Shown here one piece after another: positions 36,401 through 48,100 of a stretch of 64,000 nucleotides of DNA (positions within the stretch are counted from its first letter, which is position 1; every line of letters starts with the position of its first letter). This stretch comes from Saturnia japonica (taxonomy: Eukaryota; Arthropoda; Insecta; Lepidoptera; Saturniidae): NCBI GenBank assembly GCA_033032175.1, contig CM065320.1, forward strand, positions 4,898,001-4,962,000. The letters run 5' to 3'. Position numbers and translations under genes: made by a program. Below the pieces are notes generated by a model that was not told the DNA's origin, ran no database searches, and saw only the letters and a program-made list of their open reading frames with translations.

Positions 36401-37600
36401 AACAATAAAGGAACTATTAATGTCAATTATTTTGTCTACACTCCGGTACCTATTTATTCACCTAGTTTATTTACCCCTCGGCTCAGTTATAAGATCAAAA
36501 CTAACTATGGTAGTCATGGTTTACAGACTATAAACAAACAGACAGACAAACTTGCTGTTTGCAGTGAAAGTGCATGGTTTGGGCTTTTCTAAGCCACTTG
36601 TTACCCTTTCCTTTTACGGGTGCGGGAGTAAGAGAGCGAGCTGTAAGACCAGATAAATTTTTACGAAAATACGGAGGCCACCACGAAATATAATATACCT
36701 ACAAAGATTGTAAATTGACTTATACAATAAAAATACCATTTTTCATAAAACCGAAGCCACGAAGAAAATTTCGGTAGGTATTTGATCCCACTTTTATAAA
36801 TAGAGTTGCTGAAAACTAGACAATGTGTCTAAACGGATGCGTCAAGCGGAATAAAAGCAAAGAAGAAACGCCTCTATTTAGGTACCGTTATATTACGACA
36901 AAAATGTACCAACTAAATTTTGGGAAATTTCCGAAATATCGAAATAACCTCTAGTATTAAAATTCGAGTACCTATATTTAAAAAAAATCATCATATGTAT
37001 ACAAACAACTTGATTTGATATTAAAGTAAATAGTTTATACATACAACTAAAAACTTAAAATCCAAACTGTGTATAATATGATAAATTATTTATATTATTA
37101 TATTATTTATTGTATAGTTTATGCATTCTACAAGGACGCCTGCCTATGCCTGTATTACTCATCTTTACGTGAAAGTAGTCGGTTCATAAAAAAAAGAGAG
37201 TTTTTAAAATCGTATGCCTTTCTGGCCCATCCTGGTAGTATACCGAAGTTTTCGACGTTATCGATTGTTCGTAATTTGCTAATACGACGGAAAATTAAAA
37301 TATAATCACCGTTTCAATTAGGTAATATGTTAGGCATAAGATTAATAGCCGTTTATATTCACGACAATATTTTATTTCATACTCACATTCTTTAAGTAAA
37401 GAATAGGTACGTTTAATATCAGTATAAGATTCAAGTAGATACTCAGATCGCTGTTAACAAATATTGCATCGGTGATAATTTGTTGACTAATAACCGGTAA
37501 TAGTTGCGGAACCTATTATTATGAGATAACAGCTATTGCATATCGAGCAGCAAGCACTAGTACTAATTTATGTTTTCAAAACTGTCAAAAGTCAATTTTG
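33405..37600. other. Long non-coding stretch, few signals
   Basis: 33610-33700 (CTGATGTTTAGTGGCAATTAG, then AGGCGGCAGATTTTCAACTT) is probably another diverged copy of the 6.3/17 kb repeat in reverse. 34725-34920 is a GC-rich island (AATACGCGCCGCAGCGGGAAC, GACCGCGCAGGCGCGCCGG) without coding potential. About 35575-35665 looks like a collapsed SINE (GACTAGCGTGCTGGTTAAGTA, then CAGCAGGCTGATATTATTATT). Open frames at 36065-36592 and 37069-37305 have no motifs. Confidence 0.35.
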
Positions 37601-37602
37601 TC

Positions 37603-38851
37603 CAGTGTTGTCGATTTGTGGGGAATTTCAACTCTATTGGGGATTTTGTGGGGATTGGTGATATGTGGGCAAAAGTGGGGATTTTAACGATTTACCATTT
37701 TGAAGTTACACTTCTGTTGGCGAGCTTAGTAGATGGTAATCCTGACAGTTCTTCGAGTATTGTGTGACTGATTAAAATACAGGCCAAATCATGTTGTGGG
37801 CGTAATATATTTTTAGAGTTATTATTGTTATGTATTGCTAAAGAAATAACTTCTAATCTTCTTACCTATGTATATAAGTATTAAGTACTCAAATTTTATA
37901 AGATATTGATTATTGATATGTTGATAGTTTGGAGTTTACTACTTAACACCTCACGTTGAAATAAAGGACACTTTTAAATATATCGCATATCCCTAATTTA
38001 TATTGTGTACTTGAAAGTTACTAGGGTTTAAAAACAGTGTTGTTCCCAAAGTTGAAAATCGCCATCTGCATGTTGCTTGTAAAGCCATTTGGAAGTGCAT
38101 CCGTAAAAAAATTATTTATGGCTCTGGTAACGATGAAAACTTAGGGTCAATGATGGCTCAGTGGTGGCATATTCAAACACTGCACCGATTATGTTACGAG
38201 ATATTATATTATTTACGTAATTCATAAAAGGCCATATATTGCGATGAACGAATTTAAATTAAAATACGAATGAAATATACACTATACATGCACTATTGTT
38301 AGCCCCGTTTTCATAATTTTTTAAGGGATGCCTAATTGCCATGTTAGGCTAATTTCTATGATTTTATTACTTTGTTTGTATTGCTCCACTTGATTACACC
38401 TCTGTCAACCTGTCCTATGCCCGCTCTGAGAACCTTATACATACGGTTCCATAAACTTAAGAAGAAGAAGAGAACCTTCATAAAGTAATCAAAACAAAAA
38501 CCCTAGAAAAAACGGTCTCTAAACTGTTCAAGTACCTGCATTTTTTTTCGTGAGCAACGGTGCACACTTATTCTTTTTATTGTTTAATAATTTTAACAGT
38601 ACGCGTAACAAAATTAGAATTCCTGATATTTTTCCATTGTTATTTTAAATTAACAAATTAAATTATAAATATTGTATTCAGATAACACTTTAAGAAGTTC
38701 TACTCCAAACTTTTTGTTTTTTGAATTCGTCCTTTTGTTATGAAAATTATGTGGGGAGTTAGGACTTTGGTATTTTACAATAAGGGGAATTTAAGCTAGA
38801 TTTTTGGGGAATTTGAACATTGGAGTTGGATATTTACATTTGACAGCGCTG
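37603..38851. mobile_element. Possible hAT-like element ending 100 bp before AMDHD2
   Basis: Left end CAGTGTTGTC and right end GACAGCGCTG (reverse complement CAGCGCTGTC) match at 8 of 10 positions and have the CAGNGNTG form of hAT ends. The adjacent 8-mers ATTTTGTC and ATTTTCAA agree at five positions, so a target duplication is only hinted at. Both subterminal regions carry GGGGATTTTG/GGGGAATTT motifs. No transposase is recognisable inside. Confidence 0.35.
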
Positions 38852-38862
38852 ATTTTCAATGT

Positions 38863-38951
38863 CATTTCTCATTTCTTAGTAATCATTTACTAACTTTTCC
38901 CGGTTTCGTTTAAACGTTTATAATTTAAATTTCATATTTTTTATATATACA
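38863..38951 (+). promoter_or_regulatory. AMDHD2 5' flank
   Basis: The 89 bp before the start codon contain a pyrimidine run ending in AG (38863-38879) that could be a 3' splice site, and an AT-rich leader ending TATACA just before ATG, with A at -3, a good initiation context. No TATA box or initiator could be assigned with confidence. Confidence 0.35.
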
Positions 38952-39156
38952 ATGAAACTTAAATCTGGGCTAACGCGGTTCCACAACTGCTTTATTCTAC
39001 GCGAGAGAAAAATAATTAAAGAAGATTTGTGGATTCGCGATGGCAGGATCGAAAATCCAGAACAAGTATTTTATGTAGAACAGCTTGAAGCTGAGGTAAC
39101 TGTAAACTGTGAAGACTCACTTATTGCTCCTGGGTTCATTGACATTCAGATAAATG
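38952..39156 (+). CDS. AMDHD2: AMDHD2 exon 1
   Basis: Encodes residues 1-68 plus the first base of Gly69. Ends in the first-shell motif GFIDIQIN. Donor ATG|GTATGT is strong. The start is the only ATG that gives the conserved N-terminus ([14 protein letters not shown]). Confidence 0.93.
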
Positions 39157-42100
39157 GTATGTATTTATGTGACATTTTTTAACTTTATTCTTAAATTAAG
39201 TATTGACCTAGAAATTTTATTTAAGATTTTATATTATATTAAAACAATATATTATATTAAAGTATTTACTTCTATAAGTTTTTCGTATTATAAAATGCTT
39301 TAAAGCTTTCAAAATAATTCAACTGAATATAGTTATTTTCCTGTTATTGTTAACAAATTTAACAACCCCAGTCTCTAACAAAACAATGTACTTAAATAAA
39401 ATTATTTTTCGATAATCTTTACCTATCTTTCAAAAGTGAATTTTATGACAAGTACTTAACTGGCATTATCAGATTTACAAAAAAATATTTAAAAAAGCCT
39501 ATTTATTTCCGCAGTGTGAAATTATATATTTAGCATAATTATAAATTTATCTAACTGTAAAAAATATTTTGAGTCTGAACTCGACATCAACTATTCTAAA
39601 GACACAATTATCTAAACTTCAAATACTACATAATATAATATGTATGCATCTACAAAGGTTCTATGTGTTATGGCCATTAAAATGCTATGATCATGAAAAT
39701 ACTACTTGTTTTGTTCAAACTAAGACTTAGTTATCAATATCATCCAAATTAATATTTTATTTGTATAATTTAGATGGCATTTTAGGTAGCTAACTAATAT
39801 ATACCCATTTTAGTACATATATCTATATATCTTACACTCTTTAGTAGTATTATAATAGGTGAATGTAGTGCCATCAAATGTCATAATATAGTTTTATTTT
39901 GTATTCTGATGTCTCTGGACTCTCTATGACTCCCACTTCAGAAAAGCCTTGTGCATTTGTGATAAAAAAAATCTTGAAAATGACTCAGATATTGGAAATT
40001 ATTAATCATATTTCTGTTTTTTTTTTACCTGTCTCAAAGTTAACATAAAATACTTAGCAATATTGTCATAAGATATATATTCTAAACATAGATTAATGAT
40101 TGGTTTCCGCTAGCACTTTAACTAGATACCACAATACCTACAAACAATAGCTCCTAGGATCCTGCAACTTAATATTGTAGTATGTAGTGATAATTTGAAA
40201 TGAACCTTGTTAACGTGACAGTATTGTCAGTATGACACTGACTCGAGTATGTTGATTCGGCGTAGTTTTGATTGTCGCATTTTTATAGTACTCTGACGGT
40301 ATCAAGTTATAGTGCCAGTGTAAATCAATCATTAATCTATGATTCTATCATTGAAAACATTTGCTTATTCATTTTTAGGAGGATGGGGTGTAGATTTTTC
40401 ATATGACGCAGATAGTATTGAAGAAGGTGTAGCAAAAGTTGCTAAGAATCTCTTAGCCCATGGTGTCACCTCATTCTGCCCAACAATGGTTACATCAGAT
40501 AAAGAGAAATATCAAAAGATATTACCAAAAATTAAGAAGTCTCAAGGTGGCAAACATGGTGCTACAATTCTTGGTGTTCATTTGGAAGGACCATTTATAA
40601 GTCCAACAAAAAAAGGTGCTCATATGGAAGAATACATTAGAACGCCTGACAAAGTTTGTACATGTTTTTATGTACTTATCACCAAGCCATTTCTTTACAA
40701 GGGTAGCTAGAAACAATGAAGCACTTATTTTCTCTATACTTGAATATGCTATTCATTTCCCTCACTATCATTAACCCACTTTACTTAAACCTGTATAGGA
40801 TCTTATTTTTTCAGTGCTTGAATTTTTCTTTAAATCTTTTATAGGTTTAGCATTAATCCATAATGTTACTGATGTTAAGTAATGATGTGACCCAATATGT
40901 AACATGCTAAGCCTAAAAAAGGAAGACAGCCTCTTGAATATATGTACCTTAACACAAATATAGCTGCTTGGTGACAAATATTCTACTCAAGGATGAACTC
41001 GTATGGTCTAACCAGCTATGGACGCACATTTAAAAGTTACCTTGATAAGATAAAGAATCCGAAAATTTGTTTTTCAAAATCAAAAGTTGTACGCCGTTCA
41101 CATAATGATATATTATGTGGGCAAGTGGGCGAGCCTTTACCTGGTCTCGTTTGGTATCAAGGACAGCTTTACGCTGAACATCGAACTCGCGTACATGGCT
41201 GTTCACCATCCTGTGCCATTCCGACCGCAGTGCTGCCAAACGTTCCCAATGAGAAGGCTCTATGTTGCATATCTTCATGTGTCCCTTTTGGACATACTTG
41301 TACCGAAGGAGATGACCGCCATGATTCCGCTTGCCCTCCTCCAATTCGGAGTAGAGGATGCGCTTTGCCACTCTTTCCTCCGCCATGCGAGATACATGAC
41401 TGCACCACCGAAGCTGTCGCCGCATTAAATAGGCATCAATGCCACCAACATTGGTTCGTCGCAGAACTTCAGTATTTCGCACTGTATCGTACCATCTGAT
41501 ATTCATGATGGCACGGAGGCATTTTAGGTGGAAGCGATCCAGAGTTCGAATGTGGCGTTGGTATACTTACCACGTCTCAGAGGAGTATAGGAGATTTGGC
41601 AGCACGATTGTCATTTACACAGATATTTTAGTGGCCAACTTCAGGTCATGCAAGCAGAAGACCTTGAAATATAGCTTATCGTATGCTGCAGCTGCGGTAC
41701 CCATCCTGCTATTGATCTCTGATTCAAGGTCACACTTGGATGTTACAGTATTCCCCAGATAGCGAAATTTACCCACCTGCTTCAGCACATCCTCACCAAG
41801 TTTTATGGTCAGTGTCTCGTGACTATGTATATTCAGGGACATCACCTTCGTCTTATTGACACTGATCTTCAGGCCGAACTTACGGCAGGCATGGTGGAAT
41901 GCGGACATCAGCTGTTGCAGGCCGTCTGGGGACTCTGCTAGAAAGCACAGGTCATCAGCATACATGATCTCAGTGATCAGTACGTATGAGACTTTAGAGC
42001 GGGCCCTAAGTCTAACCAAGTTGAAAAGGCTGCCGTCTGTGCGGAAGCGGATGCGCACTCCTTCAGAAACAATTTGTAAGACTTCTCTAACTACCACCGC

Positions 42101-45100
42101 AAAGTATAAGACGAACAGAGTAGGCGCCAAGATGCATCCTTGCTTCACCCCACAGGTAACGGGGAAGAAGTCTGTCTGCTCACCGTCTACGGCAACGCAG
42201 CATTGCATGTCGTCATGCAGGAGTCTGAGAAGTCTCACAAACTTTTCCGTGCACCCGAGCTTACACATCACTAACCATAGAGCTTCCCGAGGCACGCTGT
42301 CGAAGGCCTTCTCCAGGTCAACAAAGCAAAGGTCTGTAACTTACAGTACAGTAATTACATAAGTATTACAGTATTACAGTCTAGACGCAGAATACACCGT
42401 GCATGTACGGCAGCTTCTCGGTCACAGGAGAGCACAGAGGAACGCGAAGCACGGTTATCGGCTATCCGAGACTGCCACGCACTGTCACGTGAGTCCGAGA
42501 CTTTTACTGAAAGGGAGTCACGCCTGAGTACGCAAAGTATTCGGACAGCAACTTTACGCTCACAAGAGAACATAGCAGAACACGAAGCACGGTTAAAGGC
42601 TGACCGAGAGTGCCACGCACTGTCACGCGAATCCGAGACTTTTACTGAAAGGGAATCACGCCTGAGTACGCAAAGTATTCGGACAGCAACTTTGCGCTCA
42701 GAAGAGAACATAGTAAAAAGCGAAGCGCGGTTAAAGGCTGACCGAGAGCGCCACGTACTGTCACGCGAATCCGAGACTTTTACTGAAAGGTAGTCACGCC
42801 TGAGTGCGCAAAGTATTCGGACAGCAACTTTGCGCTCACAAGAGAACATCGCAAAACGCGAAGCACGGTTAAAGGCTGACCGAAAGCGCCACGTACTGTC
42901 ACGCGAATCCGAGACTTTTACTGAAAGGTAGTCACGCCTGAGTGCGCAAAGTATTCGGACAGCAACTTTGCACTCACAAGAGAACATCGCAGAACGCGAA
43001 GCACGGTTAAAGGCTGACCGAGAGCGCCACGCACTATCACGCGAATCCGAGACTTTTACTGAAAGGGAGTCACGCCTGAGTACGCAAAGTATTCGGACAG
43101 CAACTTTGCGCTCACAAGAGAACATCGCAAAGCGCGAAGCACGGTTAAAGGCTGACCGAGAGCGCCACGTACTGTCACGCGAATCCGAGACTTTTACTGA
43201 AAGGGATTCACGCCTGAGTACGCAAAGTATTCGGACAGCAACTTTGCGCTCACAAGAGAACATCGCAAAACGCGAAGCACGGTTAAAGGCTGACCGAGAG
43301 CGCCACGTACGGTCACGCGAATCCGAGACTTTTACTGAAAGGTAGTCACGCCTGAGTGCGCAAAGTATTCGGACAGCAACTTTGCGCTCACAAGAGAACA
43401 TCGCAGAACGCGAAGCACGGTTAAAGGCTGACCGAGAGCGCCACGCACTATCACGCGAATCCGAGACTTTTACTGAAAAGGAGTTACGCCTGAGTATGCA
43501 AAGTATTCGGACAGTAACTTTGTGCTCTCAAGAGAGTATTGATGAACGAGAAGCGCGGTTATTGTATGACCGAGAGCACCATGCATTATCACGCGATTCC
43601 GAATCTTTTTCAGAGAGAGAACGAAGATTAGTGTCGGCCAAATATAACTACACACGCATACGATTGGACGATGAAGGGTATTTACCGTCCGAAAGGGAAA
43701 GAATAGACGAAGTGCGACGCGCAGAAACAGCAGAACAGGCGTCAAGCTCGCCTAGGGGCTGACTGCGCTCGATACTATCTGAACAGAATTATAACTGACA
43801 ACGCTGATGATTCTCTGGAAAATGATGGTACAAATATTATTTTACCTTTGGCCAATATGGAAAAAGCCGGTATTACTTATTCTTCTACAATTAACTACGC
43901 TGACTTCGCCTCTGTGGGTAGTATGATCGAAATTTGTAATTTTTGTGATGCTCTAAAATGGAGGAAAGAGGTAAACGGAATGTGCTATTCAAGTGGAAAA
44001 GTTTTCATTACAAATTTTCAAGACCAAAAACCATATTATAACTCTTCTTAATGGCGATCACCCTCAATCTAAACATTTTTTAGATAATATCCGCTCTTAT
44101 AACAGTGCATTCCAAATTGACATCTTTTGGAGCAAAACAAATAACTGAGGGACCATTCATGCCAACCTTCAAAGTCCAAGGTCAAGTTTATCATCTCATC
44201 TGATCATTACTTCCAGAAAATGAGCCCAAACTTATTTCGTGTCTGATTACACTGAACAGCTCAATGTCAGAAATCGCCTTTTCCCCCAGCTTGACAGTGA
44301 TCTTATATCAAGACTACAAAATATGCTACATCAAGTAAATCAGTACGTTCACAATTTCAAAGCTGCGTTGGAGTCTATTCCACACGGCAACAACGATTTC
44401 AAAATAATCATCAGCGCAGATAGACGTCCTGTTGGTGAACACCTCGGGAGACACAACGCACCTGTCACAGATGAAGTTGCAGTTATTTTAATTGACCAAG
44501 AGTGTGAGAGGCGTGACATCGTGTTGCGTACTCGTGATAATCACCTGCAACGCATTTATGAAACACACCGAGCTTACGACGCATTGCAATATCCTGTAAT
44601 ATATTGAAATGGCGAAGATGGGTACAATTTCGGACTCTACCAAGTTAACCCTACTACCAGAATAACAAATTTTAATAAAAAAATATCGGCTCTGCAATAT
44701 TATTCATATCTTTTGCAAATAAGGCGTAATCGTTTTGTCTATTTGCAAAGATTTCGTGGTTTGTTTAGCCAATTTATTGTGGACATGTATGCAAAAATAG
44801 AAACGGAAAGTTTAGTACATTCGTAGTAATCAGCAGCGTTTACGTGCTGAAGAATACGTGCAATTACGGGACGCTATGCAATCGGATAACAACTTCGACA
44901 ACTTGGGGCGATTGGTCATCTTGCCATCCAGTTTTATAGGCGGTCCCCAATATATGCATGAAAAAACGCAAGATGCTTTTTGCTACGTCCGTAAATACGG
45001 CCGGCCAGACCTTTTCATAACGTTCACGACGAATCCAAAATGGCCCGAAATTTGTCAGGAACATCTTCCAGGACAGGCGTCATACGTCAGGCACGACATA

Positions 45101-48100
45101 ATTGCCAGAGTGTTTCACTTGAAACTTAAAGTTATGATTAATCTTCATACAGAAAATAAAGTTTTCGGTCCAGCTCTTTGTTTCATGTACAGTGTCGAGT
45201 GGCAAAAGCGTGGTTTGCCCCACGCCCACATTCTCCTGTGGCTAGAAGAGAAAATTCGTTCTAACTCTGTTAACAGCTTCATAAGTGCTGAATTTCCAGA
45301 CCAAAATGAAGATCCAGTTTTGCATGACATCATTAAGACCCACATGGTTCACGGGCCATGTGGCGTTTTGAATAGAGAATCACCATGCATTCGAGATGGT
45401 CAGTGTTCAAAAAGGTACCCTAGTGTACTTTTGGAACAATCCTATGTCAGGAGAAAATGGGTATCCATTGTAACGACGAAGATCACCTTTGCAAGGTGGT
45501 TTTACAGCTACTATCAGGTTCCGTAGACAAGAAATTATTTTGGATAATAGATGGGTGGTACCATATTCGCCAGTATTATCTAAAACATTTCAAACTCACA
45601 TAAATGTTGAAATGTGCAATAGCGTAGAGTCCATCAAATATGTTAATAAAGGAAGTGACCAAGCTATGATCGCGCTAAGGAATCGCAATGATTTTGATGA
45701 AGTCACTAGATATCAATCTGGTCGATACATAAGCTCCTCGCAAGCAGTTTGGCGTATTTTAGGTTTCCCAATACACGAGAGACATCCGCCGGTCATCCAT
45801 CTTGAAGGCAGGCAACGTATGTATTTTCAGTCTGAAAATGTGACAGAAAGATTGGAAAACCCGAGACAAACCACCTTGCTGACATTCTTTCGCCTATGTG
45901 AAACAGATCATTTTGCGAAGTCCCTTTTGTATAATGAGGTTCCATCTTATTTTACTTACAACAAGCAGCAAGGTGTTTTTAACCGTAGAAGACGTGGTAC
46001 TGCTGTAGAAGGTGAGCCTGGCGTTTTCAAGGAACACGTGATTGGAAGAGTGTTCACTGTGCACCCAAATAATTCAGAGTGTTACTATTTACGTCTTCTT
46101 CTTTACATAGTGCGAGGACCTTCTTTTTTTACTGAACTCCGTAAAGTGAACGATATTGAATATCCCACATACCAAGCTGCTTGCCGCGCACGCCATTTAT
46201 TAGATGGAGATCAGCATTAGGATGATGCTTTAGCTGAGGCATGCGTCAGCGATAGTCCATATCGCTTGCGTCATTTGTTTGCGATCTTACTGACCTTTTG
46301 TGGATTATCAGATGCTGAGCAGTTGTGGCAGAAGTATCAAGATAAGTTTGCTGAAGATTATTTAAGAAATGCACCACAAAACATGGCTGGTGAAATGCCT
46401 GACCGAGTACGAGAAAATTGTCATAATATATGTTTGCTAGCTATTCCAGACATAGTCATTAGCATAGGAGGGAACTCGCTCAGTCAATACGTTCTACCCA
46501 CACCGACAGTCGATGGGGAACGTATAAACAGAGAGTACGCATCGGAGATTAGTTATGATCCCGTGGAGTTAGCAGAAACTCTGAAAAACAGCTGCTCAAA
46601 TTTGACAGCGGAGCAGCGTCACATATTTGACCGAGTGTGCTGCAGTGTAGATACTGCATTGGGAGAAATCCTATTTTTAGATGCACCAGCTGGAACGGGA
46701 AAAACATTCCTTACCAAAGTTATCTTGGCTCAAATTAGGAACCAAAATAAAATTATTTTAATAATTTGGGACGAGTGCACGATGGCAAACCGCAAAGCTG
46801 TGAAAACAGTAGACAGAACTTTGCGGGACATAAGACAACTTGACCGGCCGATGGGAGGTATTACGTTGCTTTTGTGTGGTGATTTTAGGCAGACACTCCC
46901 GATAATACCAAGAGGAACGAGAGCCGACGAAATTAGTGCCTGTCTAAAGAGCTCCATTCTATGGCGACATGTAGCATCTAGCAATTTGAGCATATATATG
47001 CGAGCACATTTAGGAGGAAACCCAAATGCGCAGGAGTTCTCTAATTTATTATTAAAAATTGGTGAGGGCATTTACTCTATACAAGAAGATGGTAAAGTTA
47101 TTTTGGGGGAGAACCTATGCTGTTCTGTTGCTTCCCAGCGAGAACTTATTTATTTTGTGTATGGTGATGCCACAAATATCGGAAACCACGCAGCTTCTTG
47201 GCTATGCCAACGAGCTATTTTGACCCCTCGCAATGACCAAACGGCAGCAATTAATACCCAAATATTGATGCATGTTTCTGGGGAAAGTACGGAATATACA
47301 TCTATAAACACAGTTATGGAAGAAGACGATGCTACGCATTATCCGGTAGTTTTTAGATTCTTTGAACACACCCGATCTTCCAGCACACAAAATATATTTA
47401 AAAGTCGGAGTGCCTATAATATTACTGAGAAATATAAGTCCTCCCAAACTTTGCAACGGCACTCAGCTAAAAGTCACAAACCTCCAACAAAACGTCATCG
47501 AAGCCGAAATCTTAACAGGTTGCGGAGCCGGTAATATTGTTTTTATTCCCAGAATCCCTCTCATTCCCAACAATTTTCCATTTAATTTCAAACATGTGCA
47601 ATTCCCAGTCAGCCTTTGTTATATGCCATGACAATTAATAAAGCTCAGGGCCAGACATTATCCGTTGCCGGGGTTGATCTAAATATTGGTTGCTTTTCTC
47701 ATGGCCAACTTTATGTCGCTCTTTCGCATGTAAGCAATGCCAGCAATCTTTTTGTATATGCTCCAGGTGGTTGCACTGCTAATATCGTGTATAGAGAAGC
47801 ACTTTCTTGAATAAAGTATTTTGACTACAATCTTAGGCCGCGTTTATCACTAGAAAAAAATCACTAAACCATTTCAAATGAGGAAGTAGTAGTACACTTT
47901 CTCTAAGTGACACTGTTGTTTTCCGACATCCACGCGAACGAAGTCGCGGGCACAGCTAGTTATCAAATAACTCTGAAATACTAGTAGAACCATGATTGGA
48001 ACACTGATTGAATAATTTGTAATATAGTTAATGAGATTTATAATCGGCATGCTATTTACTATCAGCAGACGGTTATCTTTAGCCCACTTGCAATAATGCT

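Larger units (their letters stand above)
42345..47959 (+). mobile_element. Large autonomous-type Helitron, decayed
   Basis: Contains a Rep (HUH nuclease) and a Pif1-like helicase in the order usual for Helitrons, on the same strand as AMDHD2. The 3' terminus is clear: a GC hairpin at 47933-47948, then GGCACAGCTAG|T with CTAG at 47956-47959. The 5' TC end was not found. The recognisable coding part starts near 42385, directly beside the truncated LINE, so the left boundary is a guess. Many frameshifts, stops and deletions make it inactive. The same tail type ends several short Helitrons in this window, but family identity between them is not shown. Confidence 0.88.

Noticed and set aside
40339..40378. 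Start of AMDHD2 exon 2 at ATG 40339
   Set aside because: The sequence before 40379 is intronic: a good acceptor (TTTTTAG) precedes GGA, and only that join gives the conserved QINGGWGVDF.
41856..42362. Plus-strand 168-codon frame
   Set aside because: Antisense shadow of the LINE reverse transcriptase on the minus strand, which has clear motifs.
42422..43632. CRISPR-like or satellite array
   Set aside because: The repeated unit is a continuous 138-nt coding block with no spacer sequences, and it lies in frame upstream of a Helitron Rep, so it is a protein repeat in a mobile element.
46266..47534. Host Pif1 helicase gene
   Set aside because: The Rep domain with HUH lies just upstream on the same strand and the Helitron 3' terminus just downstream, so the helicase belongs to the transposon. 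It is also missing motif Ia.
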